Source: Nibricoccus aquaticus (GTDB taxonomy: Bacteria; Verrucomicrobiota; Verrucomicrobiia; Opitutales; Opitutaceae). From it: a stretch of 64,000 bases of DNA. The stretch spans positions 62,001-126,000 of the forward strand of contig NZ_CP023344.1 of the NCBI RefSeq assembly GCF_002310495.1, read 5' to 3'. The position numbers were made by a program, and so were the translations under genes. The notes under the pieces were generated by a model. The model did no database searches. It was not told the DNA's origin and saw only the letters and a list, made by a program, of their open reading frames with translations. Below are positions 18,659 through 27,660 of the stretch, piece by piece. Within the stretch, counting starts at the first letter, position 1. Each line of letters begins with the position of its first letter.

Positions 18659-19567
18659 TCACTCCCCAAACCGCTCCGTCACCGTCCGACACAGCCCGAC
18701 AAAGGTTTCCTCACCTAAAGGCAGCCGCCGTCCGCGCAGATGAACCACGCCCCAGTTCCGCTTCAGCTTCCGTTTCCCGAGCGCGAACGACACCAGCGCC
18801 CCGCTCTGCAACTCAGCCCGCGCGATCCACGGCGAGATCACGCCCGCGCCGAGCCCGATCTTCACCAGCTCCTTGATCGCCTCCATGCTCCCAAGCTCGA
18901 TGAAGTTCACCAGCGCCATCTTCTCGTCGCGGAAATACTCGCTCACCAGGCGGAACGTGTAACTGGTTTTATTATACATGATCAGTGTCTCCTCCGCCAG
19001 CGCCTCGCGGTCCACCCGCCCCGCCTGCGCCCACGGATGCAGCGGCGCCACTAGAAACCTCAGCTCGTCCTCGAAGAGCGGCACGAACGTGAACTCCGTG
19101 TGCCCCACCGGCTCCAGCATGATCGCCAGATCGATTTGATTGCTCCGCAGCAGCTCCAGCTGATCGCCATGATCTCCCGGCGCGATTTTGATCACGCACT
19201 TCGGGAAACTCTGCTTAAATTCGCGCAACACCGTCGGCAGGATGTACTGACACGCCGTCGTGCTCGCCCCCACCCGCAACCGCCCGTGCCCCCAGTTTGT
19301 CAGCGTGTCCAACCCCGTCCGCGCCAGCTCCATCTCGCGCAGGATTTTTTCCGAGTGCCGCAGGAATTGTTCTCCCGCCTGCGTGACCAGCACGCGCTTG
19401 CCTACCCGGTCGAGCAACCGGCACCCCAGCTCTTCCTCAAGTGCCTTCATCGCATGGCTCACCGCCGATTGCGTCAGGTACAGATCTTTGGCCGCCAGCG
19501 TGAAACTCCCACGACGGGCTACGGTAGAAAAAGCGAGTAGTTGGCGGCTGTCGAGGACGGTCCTCAT
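18659..19567 (-). CDS. LysR-type transcriptional regulator, probably of nitrate assimilation
   Basis: A 302-residue LysR protein. The frame is open far upstream (to 19960), but that part lies over the divergent gene. The helix-turn-helix starts directly after 'MRTVLDSRQLLAFSTVARRGSF', so I use 19567. HTH: 'TLAAKDLYLTQSAVSHAMKALEEELGCRLLDRVGKRVLVTQAGEQFL'. The rest is a two-lobed effector domain. It diverges, 99 bp away, from the NasS-like gene that opens the nitrate operon. By analogy with NtcB- and Nac-type regulators I infer it controls that operon in response to nitrogen status. A 5-7-5 dyad lies in the shared promoter region. Confidence 0.9.
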   Translation of the reverse strand: MRTVLDSRQLLAFSTVARRGSFTLAAKDLYLTQSAVSHAMKALEEELGCRLLDRVGKRVLVTQAGEQFLRHSEKILREMELARTGLDTLTNWGHGRLRVGASTTACQYILPTVLREFKQSFPKCVIKIAPGDHGDQLELLRSNQIDLAIMLEPVGHTEFTFVPLFEDELRFLVAPLHPWAQAGRVDREALAEETLIMYNKTSYTFRLVSEYFRDEKMALVNFIELGSMEAIKELVKIGLGAGVISPWIARAELQSGALVSFALGKRKLKRNWGVVHLRGRRLPLGEETFVGLCRTVTERFGE

Positions 19568-19579
19568 GGATGAGCGTGG

Positions 19580-19596
19580 TTCATTATCTTGATGAA
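19580..19596. promoter_or_regulatory. Candidate LysR-type operator dyad
   Basis: TTCAT (19580-19584), seven bases, ATGAA (19592-19596): a 17-bp interrupted palindrome of the size bound by LysR proteins. It is 13 bp upstream of the LysR start and 70 bp upstream of the NasS-like gene. Confidence 0.45.
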
Positions 19597-19666
19597 ATGT
19601 TTGAAGAGCAGTAATCGGGCCACCTGTCTCCGCTGGCATGACGTGGGCTAAACAGGACGGCATAAC

Positions 19667-20734
19667 ATGCCCGCCGTATCCACAAATCCAGTCTCTCCGG
19701 GAAGCCGGCCGCTCCGCGTCGGTTTCCTCGCGCTGACCGACGCCGCCCCGTTCGTCGTCGCCCAGGAGCGCGGACTCTTCGCGAAATACGGCATCGAGGT
19801 GGAACTCCGCCGCGAAGTCGGCTGGGCCACTATCCGCGAAAAGATCATCTACGGCGAACTCGACGCCGCCCACGCCCCCGCGCCCATGCTCTGGGCCACC
19901 CGCCTCGGCCTCGACTCCGTCGCCTGCCCCGTTCTCACCGCGCTCGTCCTCAATCTCCACGGCAACGCCCTCACGCTCTCCGAGCGTCTCTGGGAGTCTG
20001 GCATACGCACGCCCTCCGACCTCCGCGACGAAGCCCGCCGCCGCAGCGGTGAGCGCAAGCTCACCTTCGGCGTCGTATTCATGTTCTCGTCACACCACTT
20101 GATGCTCCGCACCTGGCTCCGCGCCGCCGGCATCAACCCCGATAAGGATGTCCGCATCGTCGTCGTCCCGCCCGCCCAGATGTTCCGCAACCTTTCCGCG
20201 GGCACCATCGACGGCTACTGCGCCGGCGAACCATGGAACTCCCTAGCCGTCCGCGAAAAGACCGGCTGGTGCCCCGCCTGGAGCGCAGCCATGCAGCCTG
20301 ACTGCATCGAAAAAGTCCTCATGGTCACCGAGAAGTTCGCGCTCACCCGCCCGCGCGAACACGGCGCCCTAGTCTCCGCCCTCCTCGAAGCCTGCGCTTG
20401 GTGCGATGAACCCGCCAACCGCGAGCCGCTCGCTCACCTTCTCTCCGGCCCCGGCTACATCAACCAGTCCACGCGCGTGATTCTTCCCGCGCTCCAAGGC
20501 CAGTTCGACTGTGGCCACGACCGCATCGAGCCCGCCCCCGACTTCGTCATCTTCCACCGCAATCACGCCAACGTCCCCACACAGGCCCGCGCGACTTCCC
20601 TCCAGGCCGAGCTCGTCGAAGCCGGCCTCCTCCCCGCAAAAGCCGCCGACGCTCAGCTCCCCGGCCGCCTCTTCCGCGAAGATCTTTTTCGTCAAGCCCT
20701 CCAACACTCCACGCATGAACTCATCTCCCACTAA
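19667..20734 (+). CDS. NasS-like cytoplasmic nitrate/nitrite sensor (NrtA/CmpA fold without signal peptide)
   Basis: A 355-residue protein of the NrtA/CmpA/NasS family. It begins almost directly with the first strand of the binding domain ('RPLRVGFLALTDAAPFVVAQERGLFAKYGIEVELRREVGW') and has no signal peptide or lipobox, so it should be cytoplasmic. It reads 'VLNLHGNALTLSERLWE' where the transporter-type paralog reads 'LLNRNGQAISLKAEWKG', and 'SSHHLMLRTWLRAAGI' in place of 'GTHAMWMRYYLGQGGI'. Both differences fit NasS-type sensors rather than transporter proteins. NasS normally holds the antiterminator NasT, but no nasT is in this window. First gene of the operon; the next start lies 1 bp past its stop. 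Confidence 0.78.
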   Translation: MPAVSTNPVSPGSRPLRVGFLALTDAAPFVVAQERGLFAKYGIEVELRREVGWATIREKIIYGELDAAHAPAPMLWATRLGLDSVACPVLTALVLNLHGNALTLSERLWESGIRTPSDLRDEARRRSGERKLTFGVVFMFSSHHLMLRTWLRAAGINPDKDVRIVVVPPAQMFRNLSAGTIDGYCAGEPWNSLAVREKTGWCPAWSAAMQPDCIEKVLMVTEKFALTRPREHGALVSALLEACAWCDEPANREPLAHLLSGPGYINQSTRVILPALQGQFDCGHDRIEPAPDFVIFHRNHANVPTQARATSLQAELVEAGLLPAKAADAQLPGRLFREDLFRQALQHSTHELISH

Positions 20735-20735
20735 G

Positions 20736-22013
20736 ATGCCCGAAACCGCTTCCTCCCCCCTCAATCGCCGCCAGTTCCTCACTCGCGGCGCCGTCGGCCT
20801 CGGCACCGCCGCCCTCTTCGGCGCCCTCGGCAACAAGAGCTGGGCCTCCACCGCCGGCTCCGTCTCCGAAGCCCCCGAGACGCCCGACATCAACTTCGGC
20901 ATGATCGCGCTGACCGACTGCTCCCCCATCGTCATCGCTCACGAAAAAGGCCTGTTCAAAAAGTACGGTATCAACTCCAAGGTGACGAAGGGCGCCAACT
21001 GGGCCGCGATCCGCGACAACCTCTCCACCGGCTCCATCCAGGCCACGCACATGCTTATCGGCATGCCGCTCGCTTCCACCATGGGCCTCCAGGGTTCTCC
21101 CAAAAAACCCATGGTCATCCCGTGGCTCCTCAACCGCAACGGCCAGGCCATCTCCCTCAAAGCCGAGTGGAAGGGCAAAGTCGGCGCCGACCCCAAAGCC
21201 ATCAAGCCCTTCGCCGATCAGGCCAAAAAACTCGGCGAGCCGCTCACCTTCGCGATGACCTTCCCGCCCGGCACGCACGCCATGTGGATGCGCTACTACC
21301 TTGGCCAGGGCGGCATTCACCCCGACAAGGACGTCTCCCTCATCACCGTCCCGCCCGCCCAGATGGTCGCCAATATGAAGATCGGCAAAATGGACGGCTT
21401 CTGCGTCGGCGAGCCGTGGAACGCCCGGGCCATCGCCGACAACATCGGCTTCACCTCCGTCACCACGCAGGACATGTGGAAAGATCACCCGGAAAAAGTC
21501 TGCGCGTTCACCGAGGAGTTCGCGGAGAAAAATCCGAAAACCGTCAAAGCCATCCTCAAGGCTCTCCACGAAGCCTCCGTCTGGCTCGACGACATGGCCA
21601 ACCGCCCGGAGCAGTGCGAAATCGTCTCCCGCGCGACCTACATCAACTGCGATAAAAAGATCATCCTCGGCCGCCTCCTCGGCGAACTCGACTACGGCGA
21701 CGGTCGCAAAGTCACCGACGCCTCGCCGATGCACTTCAGCAAAAACAACTGCAACTACCCGCAGCCCAAATTCGCGAAGTGGTTCCTTTCCCAATACCGC
21801 CGCTGGGGCATGGTCGCTGGCGCGCCCGACTACGAGGGCGTCGCGAAGAAGGTAATGCGCCCCGACATTTACGAGGAGGCCATGAAGGAAATCGGCGTCA
21901 CTCACGGCGGTCTCGATAACAGCGCCTTCTCGCTCTTCGACGGCAAGTCCTTCGATCCCTCCAATCCCGAGGCCTACGCCACCAGCTTCGAGGTCAACAC
22001 ACTCAAGGGCTGA
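20736..22013 (+). CDS. nrtA: Nitrate ABC transporter, substrate-binding protein NrtA, Tat-exported
   Basis: Periplasmic or membrane-tethered nitrate-binding component. I start at 'MPETASSPLNRRQFLTRGAVG' (425 residues). An upstream ATG at 20715 is possible but overlaps the previous gene. The twin-arginine signal 'NRRQFLTRG' with a following hydrophobic Ala/Gly stretch ends near 'SWAST'. The binding domain has 'MIALTDCSPIVIAHEKGLFKKYG', 'WLLNRNGQAISL', 'PPGTHAMWMRYYLGQGGIHPDKDVSLITVPPAQMVANMKIGKMDGFCVGEPWNARAI' and a C-terminal 'DPSNPEAYATSFEVNTLKG', all NrtA-like. Nitrate versus nitrite or bicarbonate cannot be separated by eye, but the neighbouring reductases support nitrate. Confidence 0.88.
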   Translation: MPETASSPLNRRQFLTRGAVGLGTAALFGALGNKSWASTAGSVSEAPETPDINFGMIALTDCSPIVIAHEKGLFKKYGINSKVTKGANWAAIRDNLSTGSIQATHMLIGMPLASTMGLQGSPKKPMVIPWLLNRNGQAISLKAEWKGKVGADPKAIKPFADQAKKLGEPLTFAMTFPPGTHAMWMRYYLGQGGIHPDKDVSLITVPPAQMVANMKIGKMDGFCVGEPWNARAIADNIGFTSVTTQDMWKDHPEKVCAFTEEFAEKNPKTVKAILKALHEASVWLDDMANRPEQCEIVSRATYINCDKKIILGRLLGELDYGDGRKVTDASPMHFSKNNCNYPQPKFAKWFLSQYRRWGMVAGAPDYEGVAKKVMRPDIYEEAMKEIGVTHGGLDNSAFSLFDGKSFDPSNPEAYATSFEVNTLKG

Positions 22014-22096
22014 TCGCTTCGTCATCAACAAGTGCGCTGCTCGCCGTACTCTACCGCAATCCAGTCCCGCTAAACCGCACCACGCTCTCTGCTCCC

Positions 22097-22936
22097 ATGA
22101 AATCATTCAAACTCGACTGGCTCATCCTCCCGATCGTCGGGATGTTCATCGTCCTGGCCGGCTGGCAGCTGCTCGCGGGAAAGAAAATTACCACCAAGGA
22201 TCAAGAGGGCAACATCCTCACCGAGGAACGCCAGGGCCTCGTCCCCGCTCTTCCCAACATCGGCGAGACGTGGACTTCCAGTAAGCCTTACATCGTCGAG
22301 CCCATGGCCAAGCGCGGAGAACTCGATCAGGGCATGTTGAAATTCACCCTCATGTCCCTCGGCCTCGTCGCCGTCGGCTACGCCATCGCCCTCATCGTCG
22401 GCGTACCCATCGGCTTCTGGCTCGGGCTCTCGCCCACCTTCGCCAAGATGTTCGACCCGATCATTCAAGTGCTCCGCCCTGTCTCGCCGCTCGCGTGGCT
22501 GCCGCTTGGATACATTATGTTCATGGAGGCAGGCAAAGACACCGGCACGCTCGCCGCGCTCTTCACCATCGCGATCTGCTCCATGTGGCCGACCGTCCTC
22601 AACACCGCTGTCGGTGTCCGCGCCGTCCCTCAGGATTATCTCAACGTCGGCCGCGTCCTGAAGCTCTCCAAGACCAAGACGCTCTTCAAAATTCTCATCC
22701 CCGCGACGCTACCCTACATGTTCACCGGCTTCCGCCTCAGCCTCGGCATCGCGTGGCTCGTCATCGTCGCCGCCGAGATGCTCACCGGCCGCCCCGGCGT
22801 CGGTGGCTTCCTTTGGCAAGAGTACAACTCGCTCATCTACGAACACATCATCCTTTCGATTATCACCATTGGCGTCGTCGGCTTCATCCTCGATCGCCTC
22901 ATGAGCGTCGTCGAAAAGCGCTTCAAGACCGCCTGA
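22097..22936 (+). CDS. nrtB: Nitrate ABC transporter permease NrtB
   Basis: A 279-residue inner-membrane permease of the BPD_transp_1 family. A first helix at 7-26 is followed by a soluble stretch of about 60 residues, then a five-helix core. The EAA-type coupling loop is around 'DYLNVGRVLKLSKTKTLFKILIPATLPYMFTGFRLSLGIAWLVIVAAEML'. 'GRPGVGGFLWQEYNSLIYEHIILSIITIGVVGFILDR' is characteristic of NrtB/SsuC permeases. It sits between two NrtA-like genes and upstream of two ATPase genes, as in nrtABCD operons. The gap from nrtA is 83 bp and the gap to the next gene is 10 bp. Confidence 0.93.
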   Translation: MKSFKLDWLILPIVGMFIVLAGWQLLAGKKITTKDQEGNILTEERQGLVPALPNIGETWTSSKPYIVEPMAKRGELDQGMLKFTLMSLGLVAVGYAIALIVGVPIGFWLGLSPTFAKMFDPIIQVLRPVSPLAWLPLGYIMFMEAGKDTGTLAALFTIAICSMWPTVLNTAVGVRAVPQDYLNVGRVLKLSKTKTLFKILIPATLPYMFTGFRLSLGIAWLVIVAAEMLTGRPGVGGFLWQEYNSLIYEHIILSIITIGVVGFILDRLMSVVEKRFKTA

Positions 22937-22946
22937 GCCCGTCGCC

Positions 22947-24197
22947 GTGAACTTCCTCTCCTCTAATTCACCCGCCCGCTCGGCAGGCATCGAGTCATCC
23001 CGCTCCGCCGGGCAGCACGCGCGCTCCCATTCGCCCGGCCTGCGCGACGGCGACTCACCCGAAATCGCTCAACTTACCTTCGGTTTCCTCCCGCTCACCG
23101 ACGCCGCCCCGCTCATCGTCGCCCTCGCCAAGGGCCTCTTCAAAGACCACGGCCTCGACGTCACTCTCCGCCGCGAAAGCAGCTGGACCTCTCTGCGCGA
23201 CACGCTCAACCGCGGCGAATCCCACGGCGCGCAAATGCTCTTCGGCATGCCCGTCGCCGCCGGCTGCGGTCTCCTTGGCGGCGATCAACGCCCGCTCATC
23301 ATCCCGTGGGTGATGAACCGCAACGGCCAGGCCATCACTCTCAACGCCCGCTACAAAGGCAAAGTCGCCGACAACGCCCGCGCTCTCCGCTCTGCCGCCA
23401 TCGAGGGGCGCGACTCCGGCCGCCCGCTCGTATTTGGACACACCTTACGCGTCGGCACCCACGCCCTCTGGCTCCGCTACTGGCTCGCCGCCGGCGGCAT
23501 TCATCCGGGTAACGACGTCGCCCTCATCACCGTTCCTCCCGCGCAGATGGTCGCCAACATACGCGCCGGTCGCATGGACGGCTTCTGCGTCGGCGAACCG
23601 TGGAACGCCCGCGCCATCGCCGAGGGCCTCGGCTACACCGCCATCACCACACAAGAGGTCTGGCCCGATCATCCCGACAAGGTCTTCGCCTTCTCCGAAC
23701 AATTCGCCGCCCTCCACCCGCGCTCCGTCATCGCCTCCCTCAAAGCCCTCGAACAAGCCGGTGCCTGGCTCGACGAGCCCGCCAATCACGCCGAAGCCGC
23801 CGAGCTCCTCGCGCGCCCCGAATACCTCAACTGCGACGTCCACTGGATTCTCTCCCGTCTCGACGGCAAAATCGATTACGGCGACGGCCGCTCCTCGACC
23901 AGCGACTACCCCATCACCTTCGCCCGCCGCAGTGCCAATCGCCCGCGTGTCAGCCACGCCATCTGGATGATGACGCAGTTCCGCCGCTGGGGCCTGCACT
24001 ACGGCGCACCCGACTACTCCACCGTCGCCGCCCGCGTCATCCGCACCGATCTCCACGCGCAGGCTCTCCGCGAGCTCGGCGTCGTTGACCTCAGCCCCAT
24101 CGACGGCCCCGAGACTTTCTTCGACGGCAAGGTCTTCGATCCCGCCAATCCCGAGGCCTACGCCCGCAGTTTCGAGCTCCACAACCTCGCCGGTTAA
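22947..24197 (+). CDS. NrtA-like protein without export signal; possible free-standing NrtC regulatory domain
   Basis: A 416-residue paralog of the nrtA product ('FGFLPLTDAAPLIVALAKGLFKDHGLDV', 'VMNRNGQAITLNARYKGKVAD', 'GTHALWLRYWLAAGGIHPGNDVALITVPPAQMVANIRAGRMDGFCVGEPWNARAIAEGLGY'). The likely ligand-contact motifs match NrtA, so it should still bind the same anion. The first 45 residues are Ser/Arg-rich and polar with no hydrophobic core, lipobox or twin-arginine signal, so it looks cytoplasmic. In cyanobacteria the ATPase NrtC carries a C-terminal NrtA-like domain that regulates uptake. Here the ATPase lacks it and this protein is encoded immediately before it, so I infer a detached regulatory subunit. 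A mis-chosen start or a redundant binding protein is the alternative. Confidence 0.75.
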   Translation: MNFLSSNSPARSAGIESSRSAGQHARSHSPGLRDGDSPEIAQLTFGFLPLTDAAPLIVALAKGLFKDHGLDVTLRRESSWTSLRDTLNRGESHGAQMLFGMPVAAGCGLLGGDQRPLIIPWVMNRNGQAITLNARYKGKVADNARALRSAAIEGRDSGRPLVFGHTLRVGTHALWLRYWLAAGGIHPGNDVALITVPPAQMVANIRAGRMDGFCVGEPWNARAIAEGLGYTAITTQEVWPDHPDKVFAFSEQFAALHPRSVIASLKALEQAGAWLDEPANHAEAAELLARPEYLNCDVHWILSRLDGKIDYGDGRSSTSDYPITFARRSANRPRVSHAIWMMTQFRRWGLHYGAPDYSTVAARVIRTDLHAQALRELGVVDLSPIDGPETFFDGKVFDPANPEAYARSFELHNLAG

Positions 24198-24215
24198 CCG
24201 CCACGCGCTCCTCCC

Positions 24216-25124
24216 ATGTCTTTTCTCGAAATCAAAAACGCTTCGAAGTCGTATCTCAACGGCGGCAAGCGCTCCGAGGTCTTAACCGACATCAACCTCG
24301 ACATCGCCGAGGGTGAATTCGTCGCCATCGTCGGCTACTCCGGCGCAGGCAAAAGCACGCTCATCAACTTCCTCTCCGGTCTCGTGAAATCCGATACCGG
24401 CACCGTCACGCTTGAGGGAAAGCCCATCACCGGCCCCGGTCCCGACCGTGGCCTCATCTTCCAAAACTACTCGCTGCTCCCCTGGCTCACCGTCTTCGAA
24501 AACATCGCCCTCGCCGTCGACGAAATCTTTCACGACTGGTCCGCCGATAAACGCCGCGAACACATCGATCGCTACATCGCCATGGTGAAGCTCACTCGCG
24601 CGCGTGACAAAAAACCTCACGAGCTTTCCGGCGGTATGCGCCAGCGCGTCAGCGTCGCCCGGACCCTCGCGATGAATCCGCGAATCCTCCTCATGGACGA
24701 GCCATTCGGCGCGCTCGACGCCCTCACCCGCGGCGATCTTCAGCAGGAGACGCTCCAGATCTGGGAGGAAGACAAACGCACCGTCGTCCTCATCACCAAC
24801 GATCCCGACGAAGCCATCCTCATGGCCGACCGCGTCATCCCGCTCACCGCCGGACCCCGCGCCACCCTCGGACCAAGCATCCCGATCACACTTCCCCGCC
24901 CGCGCCGCCGCGCCGAGCTCAACGAAAATTACGACTTCAAACAGATCCGCGCCGAGGTCACCGACTACCTCCTCAAAGCCACCGACCGCCGCAAAGGCGG
25001 CGTCACCAAATCCCTCATCCTTCCCGACATCGAGCCCGAGGATCTCAACACGAAGCAAACCATCATCGGCAAACGCCGCCCGATCCGCCGCAGCGAAATC
25101 AAACAGGAGACCGTTGAATCATGA
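24216..25124 (+). CDS. nrtC: Nitrate ABC transporter ATPase, NrtC position (no regulatory domain)
   Basis: A 302-residue cytoplasmic ATPase of the nitrate/sulfonate/taurine importer class. Walker A '[10 protein letters not shown]', Q-loop '[20 protein letters not shown]', signature '[19 protein letters not shown]', Walker B '[27 protein letters not shown]'. After the ATPase core (about 255 residues) only a 45-residue charged tail remains ('[20 protein letters not shown]'), whereas cyanobacterial NrtC continues into a full NrtA-like domain. The stop overlaps the next gene by 4 bp (ATGA), indicating translational coupling of the two ATPases. Confidence 0.9.
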   Translation: MSFLEIKNASKSYLNGGKRSEVLTDINLDIAEGEFVAIVGYSGAGKSTLINFLSGLVKSDTGTVTLEGKPITGPGPDRGLIFQNYSLLPWLTVFENIALAVDEIFHDWSADKRREHIDRYIAMVKLTRARDKKPHELSGGMRQRVSVARTLAMNPRILLMDEPFGALDALTRGDLQQETLQIWEEDKRTVVLITNDPDEAILMADRVIPLTAGPRATLGPSIPITLPRPRRRAELNENYDFKQIRAEVTDYLLKATDRRKGGVTKSLILPDIEPEDLNTKQTIIGKRRPIRRSEIKQETVES

Positions 25125-25957
25125 GCGCCTACCTCGAAATCTCCGACCTCAAGAAAGTCTACCCAACGCCGAAGGGCGACGCCGTCATCGTCCAAAACAT
25201 CAACCTCAAGATCAAAAGGGGTGAGTTCGTTACCGTCATCGGCCACTCCGGCTGCGGCAAGAGCACCGTCCTCATGATGGTCGCCGGCCTCAATCCGATC
25301 ACCGAGGGCAACATCGTCCTCGCTGGCAAAGAACTGGACGGCCCCGGCCCCGATCGCGGCATGGTTTTCCAATCACCTTCGTTGCTGCCGTGGCTCACCG
25401 CTCGCGAAAACGTCATGCTCGGCATCGAGCAGGTTTTCTTCACCGCATCCAAGGAAGAGCGTCTCCAGATCGCCGAGTATTTTCTTACCGTCGTCGGCCT
25501 CGGCGAGTCGATGGATAAAAAGCCTGCCGAACTTTCCCAAGGCATGAGACAGCGCGTCGGCATTGCCCGCGCTTTCGCCCTCAAGCCCAAGATGCTTCTC
25601 CTCGATGAGCCCTTCGGCATGTTGGATTCACTCACCCGATACGAACTCCAGCAGGTCCTCATCGACCTCTGGCGCAAGAACCAGATCACCGCCATGATGG
25701 TCACGCACGACGTGGATGAAGCCCTCTTCCTCTCCGACCGCATCGTCTGCATGACCGACGGGCCAGCCGCCGAGATCGGCGAAATCATCGAGGTCAACTT
25801 CCCCCGCCCTCGCGACCGCAAGGCCGTCATGGAGCATCCCGATTACTACAAGCTGCGCGAGCAGCTCATCACTTTCCTCGAAGTCCGCGCTCACCGCCAT
25901 CACGCGCCCGCCGCACCCGCCGCCAAATCCGAGGCCGCCGTCGCTCACACGACGTAA
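25121..25957 (+). CDS. nrtD: Nitrate ABC transporter ATPase NrtD
   Basis: A 278-residue ATPase, the second of an NrtC/NrtD heterodimer. Walker A '[17 protein letters not shown]', signature '[19 protein letters not shown]' (SQGMR in place of SGGMR), Walker B '[27 protein letters not shown]', H-loop '[30 protein letters not shown]'. The last of these motifs is typical of the nitrate group. It ends with an Ala/Pro-rich tail. The porin gene follows after 119 bp and no terminator is evident between them, so the transcript may run on. Confidence 0.91.
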   Translation: MSAYLEISDLKKVYPTPKGDAVIVQNINLKIKRGEFVTVIGHSGCGKSTVLMMVAGLNPITEGNIVLAGKELDGPGPDRGMVFQSPSLLPWLTARENVMLGIEQVFFTASKEERLQIAEYFLTVVGLGESMDKKPAELSQGMRQRVGIARAFALKPKMLLLDEPFGMLDSLTRYELQQVLIDLWRKNQITAMMVTHDVDEALFLSDRIVCMTDGPAAEIGEIIEVNFPRPRDRKAVMEHPDYYKLREQLITFLEVRAHRHHAPAAPAAKSEAAVAHTT

Positions 25958-26076
25958 CCCGCACCCACAACTCCGGCTCTAAAATTTCGCGCGAGGCACT
26001 CCGCCCCGCGCCCCGGCTCCGCCGTGCCCGCATCACCGATACACCCGCTTTCCTCACCAACATCACCGCACTCACC

Positions 26077-27606
26077 ATGAACATCGCACGCACCTGTCAG
26101 CAGCTCGCGCTCACCGCCCTCCTCGGCGCCAGCGCCGCCACTGGTCTCCACGCCCAGTACGCCCCGCCTCCTCCCCCGCGCCCGTTCCCCGGCTTCATCA
26201 ACGAAAAACTCCGCGCCACCGACGTCTACATGTCGGCCTGGGACATCGCCGTGAACCTCCGCGGCCGCTACGAATACAAAAACAACGCCGGCTTCACCGA
26301 CGCCGGCTCCAACTGGGATTTCTCCACCCGCCCGCAGGACGACAACGACAACGCCTACTACCTTCTCCGCGCCATGCCGCGCGTCGCCTACACCGGCAAA
26401 TGGTTCGCCGCCACCGTCGAAGGGCGCTCCAGCTACTCCATCGGCGACGAGCGTTACCTCGCCACCGCCCCCGGCAAAGCCCTCGCCGAACGCGACGGTC
26501 CCATCGACCTCCACCAAGCCTTCGTCTTCATCGGCAATCACAAGGAGTTCCCTGTATCCTTGAAGCTCGGACGCCAGGAACTCGTCTATGGCGACCAGCG
26601 CCTCGTCGGCCACTTCCGCTGGAACAACAACGCCCGCACCTTCGATGCCCTCAAGGTCCGCTGGCAAAACGCGATCTTCGGCGTCGATGTCTTCACCGGC
26701 GGCGTCGTGTACAATGACCACAACAACGGAAACGACTTCAACTCCCAGGATCTCTTCTCCGGCGCCTACTTCAACTTCCCGACCGTCTCCACCAAGGACA
26801 TCGTCGAAGCCTACGTCTTCGCCCGCAACACCGCTCGCGGCATCGTCACCGACGACTGGTCCGGCGTCCCCGCCCCCTTTCGCTTCCCCGCCCCGCAGGA
26901 TCTCTACACCTGGGGCCTCCGCCTGAAATCGAAACCCGCCGCGTACGACGCTTGGGACTACGGCATCGAGCTCATGTACCAGACCGGTAACAAAGCCACC
27001 GTCTTCCCCGCCACCGCCGTCGCCGCCGCCCGCACCGCCCCACGTCTGGATCACAGCGCCTACGCCGGCATTCTCCAGCTTGGCTACACGTGGACCGAAC
27101 ACGCCTGGCAGCCCCGCCTCGCCCTCATCTATAGCCACGGCTCGGGTGACGACAACGCAGCCGACGCCAAGAGCCAGACCTTCCAAAATCTCTTCCCCAC
27201 GAACCATCTCTTCTACGGCTACATGGATCTCTCCAGCCTCCAGAACACCCAGGACCTCCGCCTCGCCTACACCTTCAAACCCAAGCCCACGCTCAGCGTC
27301 GCCCTCGAAGGTCACGTCCAGCAGCTCACCGAGACCACCGACTACTGGTACAACGTCGCCGGCGTCCCGCGCAACTTCACCACCACCGCCGTCGGCAGCG
27401 GCTCCGGCTACCGCATCAACCCGTCCTACGATGCCGGACTCGGCTACGAAGCCGATCTCGTCGTCGGCTATTCAGTTACCCACTACGCCCAGCTCGAACT
27501 CGGCCTGAGCCACTACTTCCGCGGCGACTACATCAAACAGTCCCTCCGCACCGTCGGCTCCCGCGACGCCAGCTACGCCTACTTTCAGCTCACGCTGAAT
27601 CTCTGA
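26077..27606 (+). CDS. Alginate-export-family outer-membrane porin
   Basis: A 509-residue exported beta-barrel. Signal peptide about residues 1-27 ('LTALLGASAATGLHAQ'), then a Pro-rich linker and repeated amphipathic strands. 'WFAATVEGRSSYSIGD', 'LHQAFVFIG', 'PVSLKLGRQELVYGDQRLVGHFRWNNNARTFDALKVRW' and the last strand 'YFQLTLNL' match the AlgE-like 'alginate export' porin family (18-strand barrels). Members found near nitrate and other uptake genes are thought to act as anion or solute channels. Position between nrtD and narK suggests a route for nitrate or nitrite across the outer membrane. No alginate genes are nearby. A strong terminator follows. Confidence 0.82.
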   Translation: MNIARTCQQLALTALLGASAATGLHAQYAPPPPPRPFPGFINEKLRATDVYMSAWDIAVNLRGRYEYKNNAGFTDAGSNWDFSTRPQDDNDNAYYLLRAMPRVAYTGKWFAATVEGRSSYSIGDERYLATAPGKALAERDGPIDLHQAFVFIGNHKEFPVSLKLGRQELVYGDQRLVGHFRWNNNARTFDALKVRWQNAIFGVDVFTGGVVYNDHNNGNDFNSQDLFSGAYFNFPTVSTKDIVEAYVFARNTARGIVTDDWSGVPAPFRFPAPQDLYTWGLRLKSKPAAYDAWDYGIELMYQTGNKATVFPATAVAAARTAPRLDHSAYAGILQLGYTWTEHAWQPRLALIYSHGSGDDNAADAKSQTFQNLFPTNHLFYGYMDLSSLQNTQDLRLAYTFKPKPTLSVALEGHVQQLTETTDYWYNVAGVPRNFTTTAVGSGSGYRINPSYDAGLGYEADLVVGYSVTHYAQLELGLSHYFRGDYIKQSLRTVGSRDASYAYFQLTLNL

Positions 27607-27614
27607 TCTCCGCC

Positions 27615-27640
27615 GTAGGCCAGCGTGCTCGCACGCGCCT
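27615..27640 (+). repeat. REP-like palindrome, GTAG foot
   Basis: GTAG (27615-27618), then GCGTGC (27623-27628) and GCACGC (27631-27636) around TC, with outer GGC/GCC pairing. It starts 9 bp after the porin stop codon. Confidence 0.65.
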
Positions 27641-27660
27641 CCGACGAGTTGTTGTTGTTC

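Noticed and set aside
19568-19960. N-terminal extension of the LysR frame
   Set aside because: The extra 131 residues overlap the start of the divergent NasS-like gene and lack family likeness. The HTH begins right at the downstream ATG.
22040-22060. Partial likeness to the 6787-6807 palindrome just upstream of nrtB
   Set aside because: The right-hand and central bases agree at most positions, but the site is no longer symmetrical. The regulatory context differs, and chance is a sufficient explanation.
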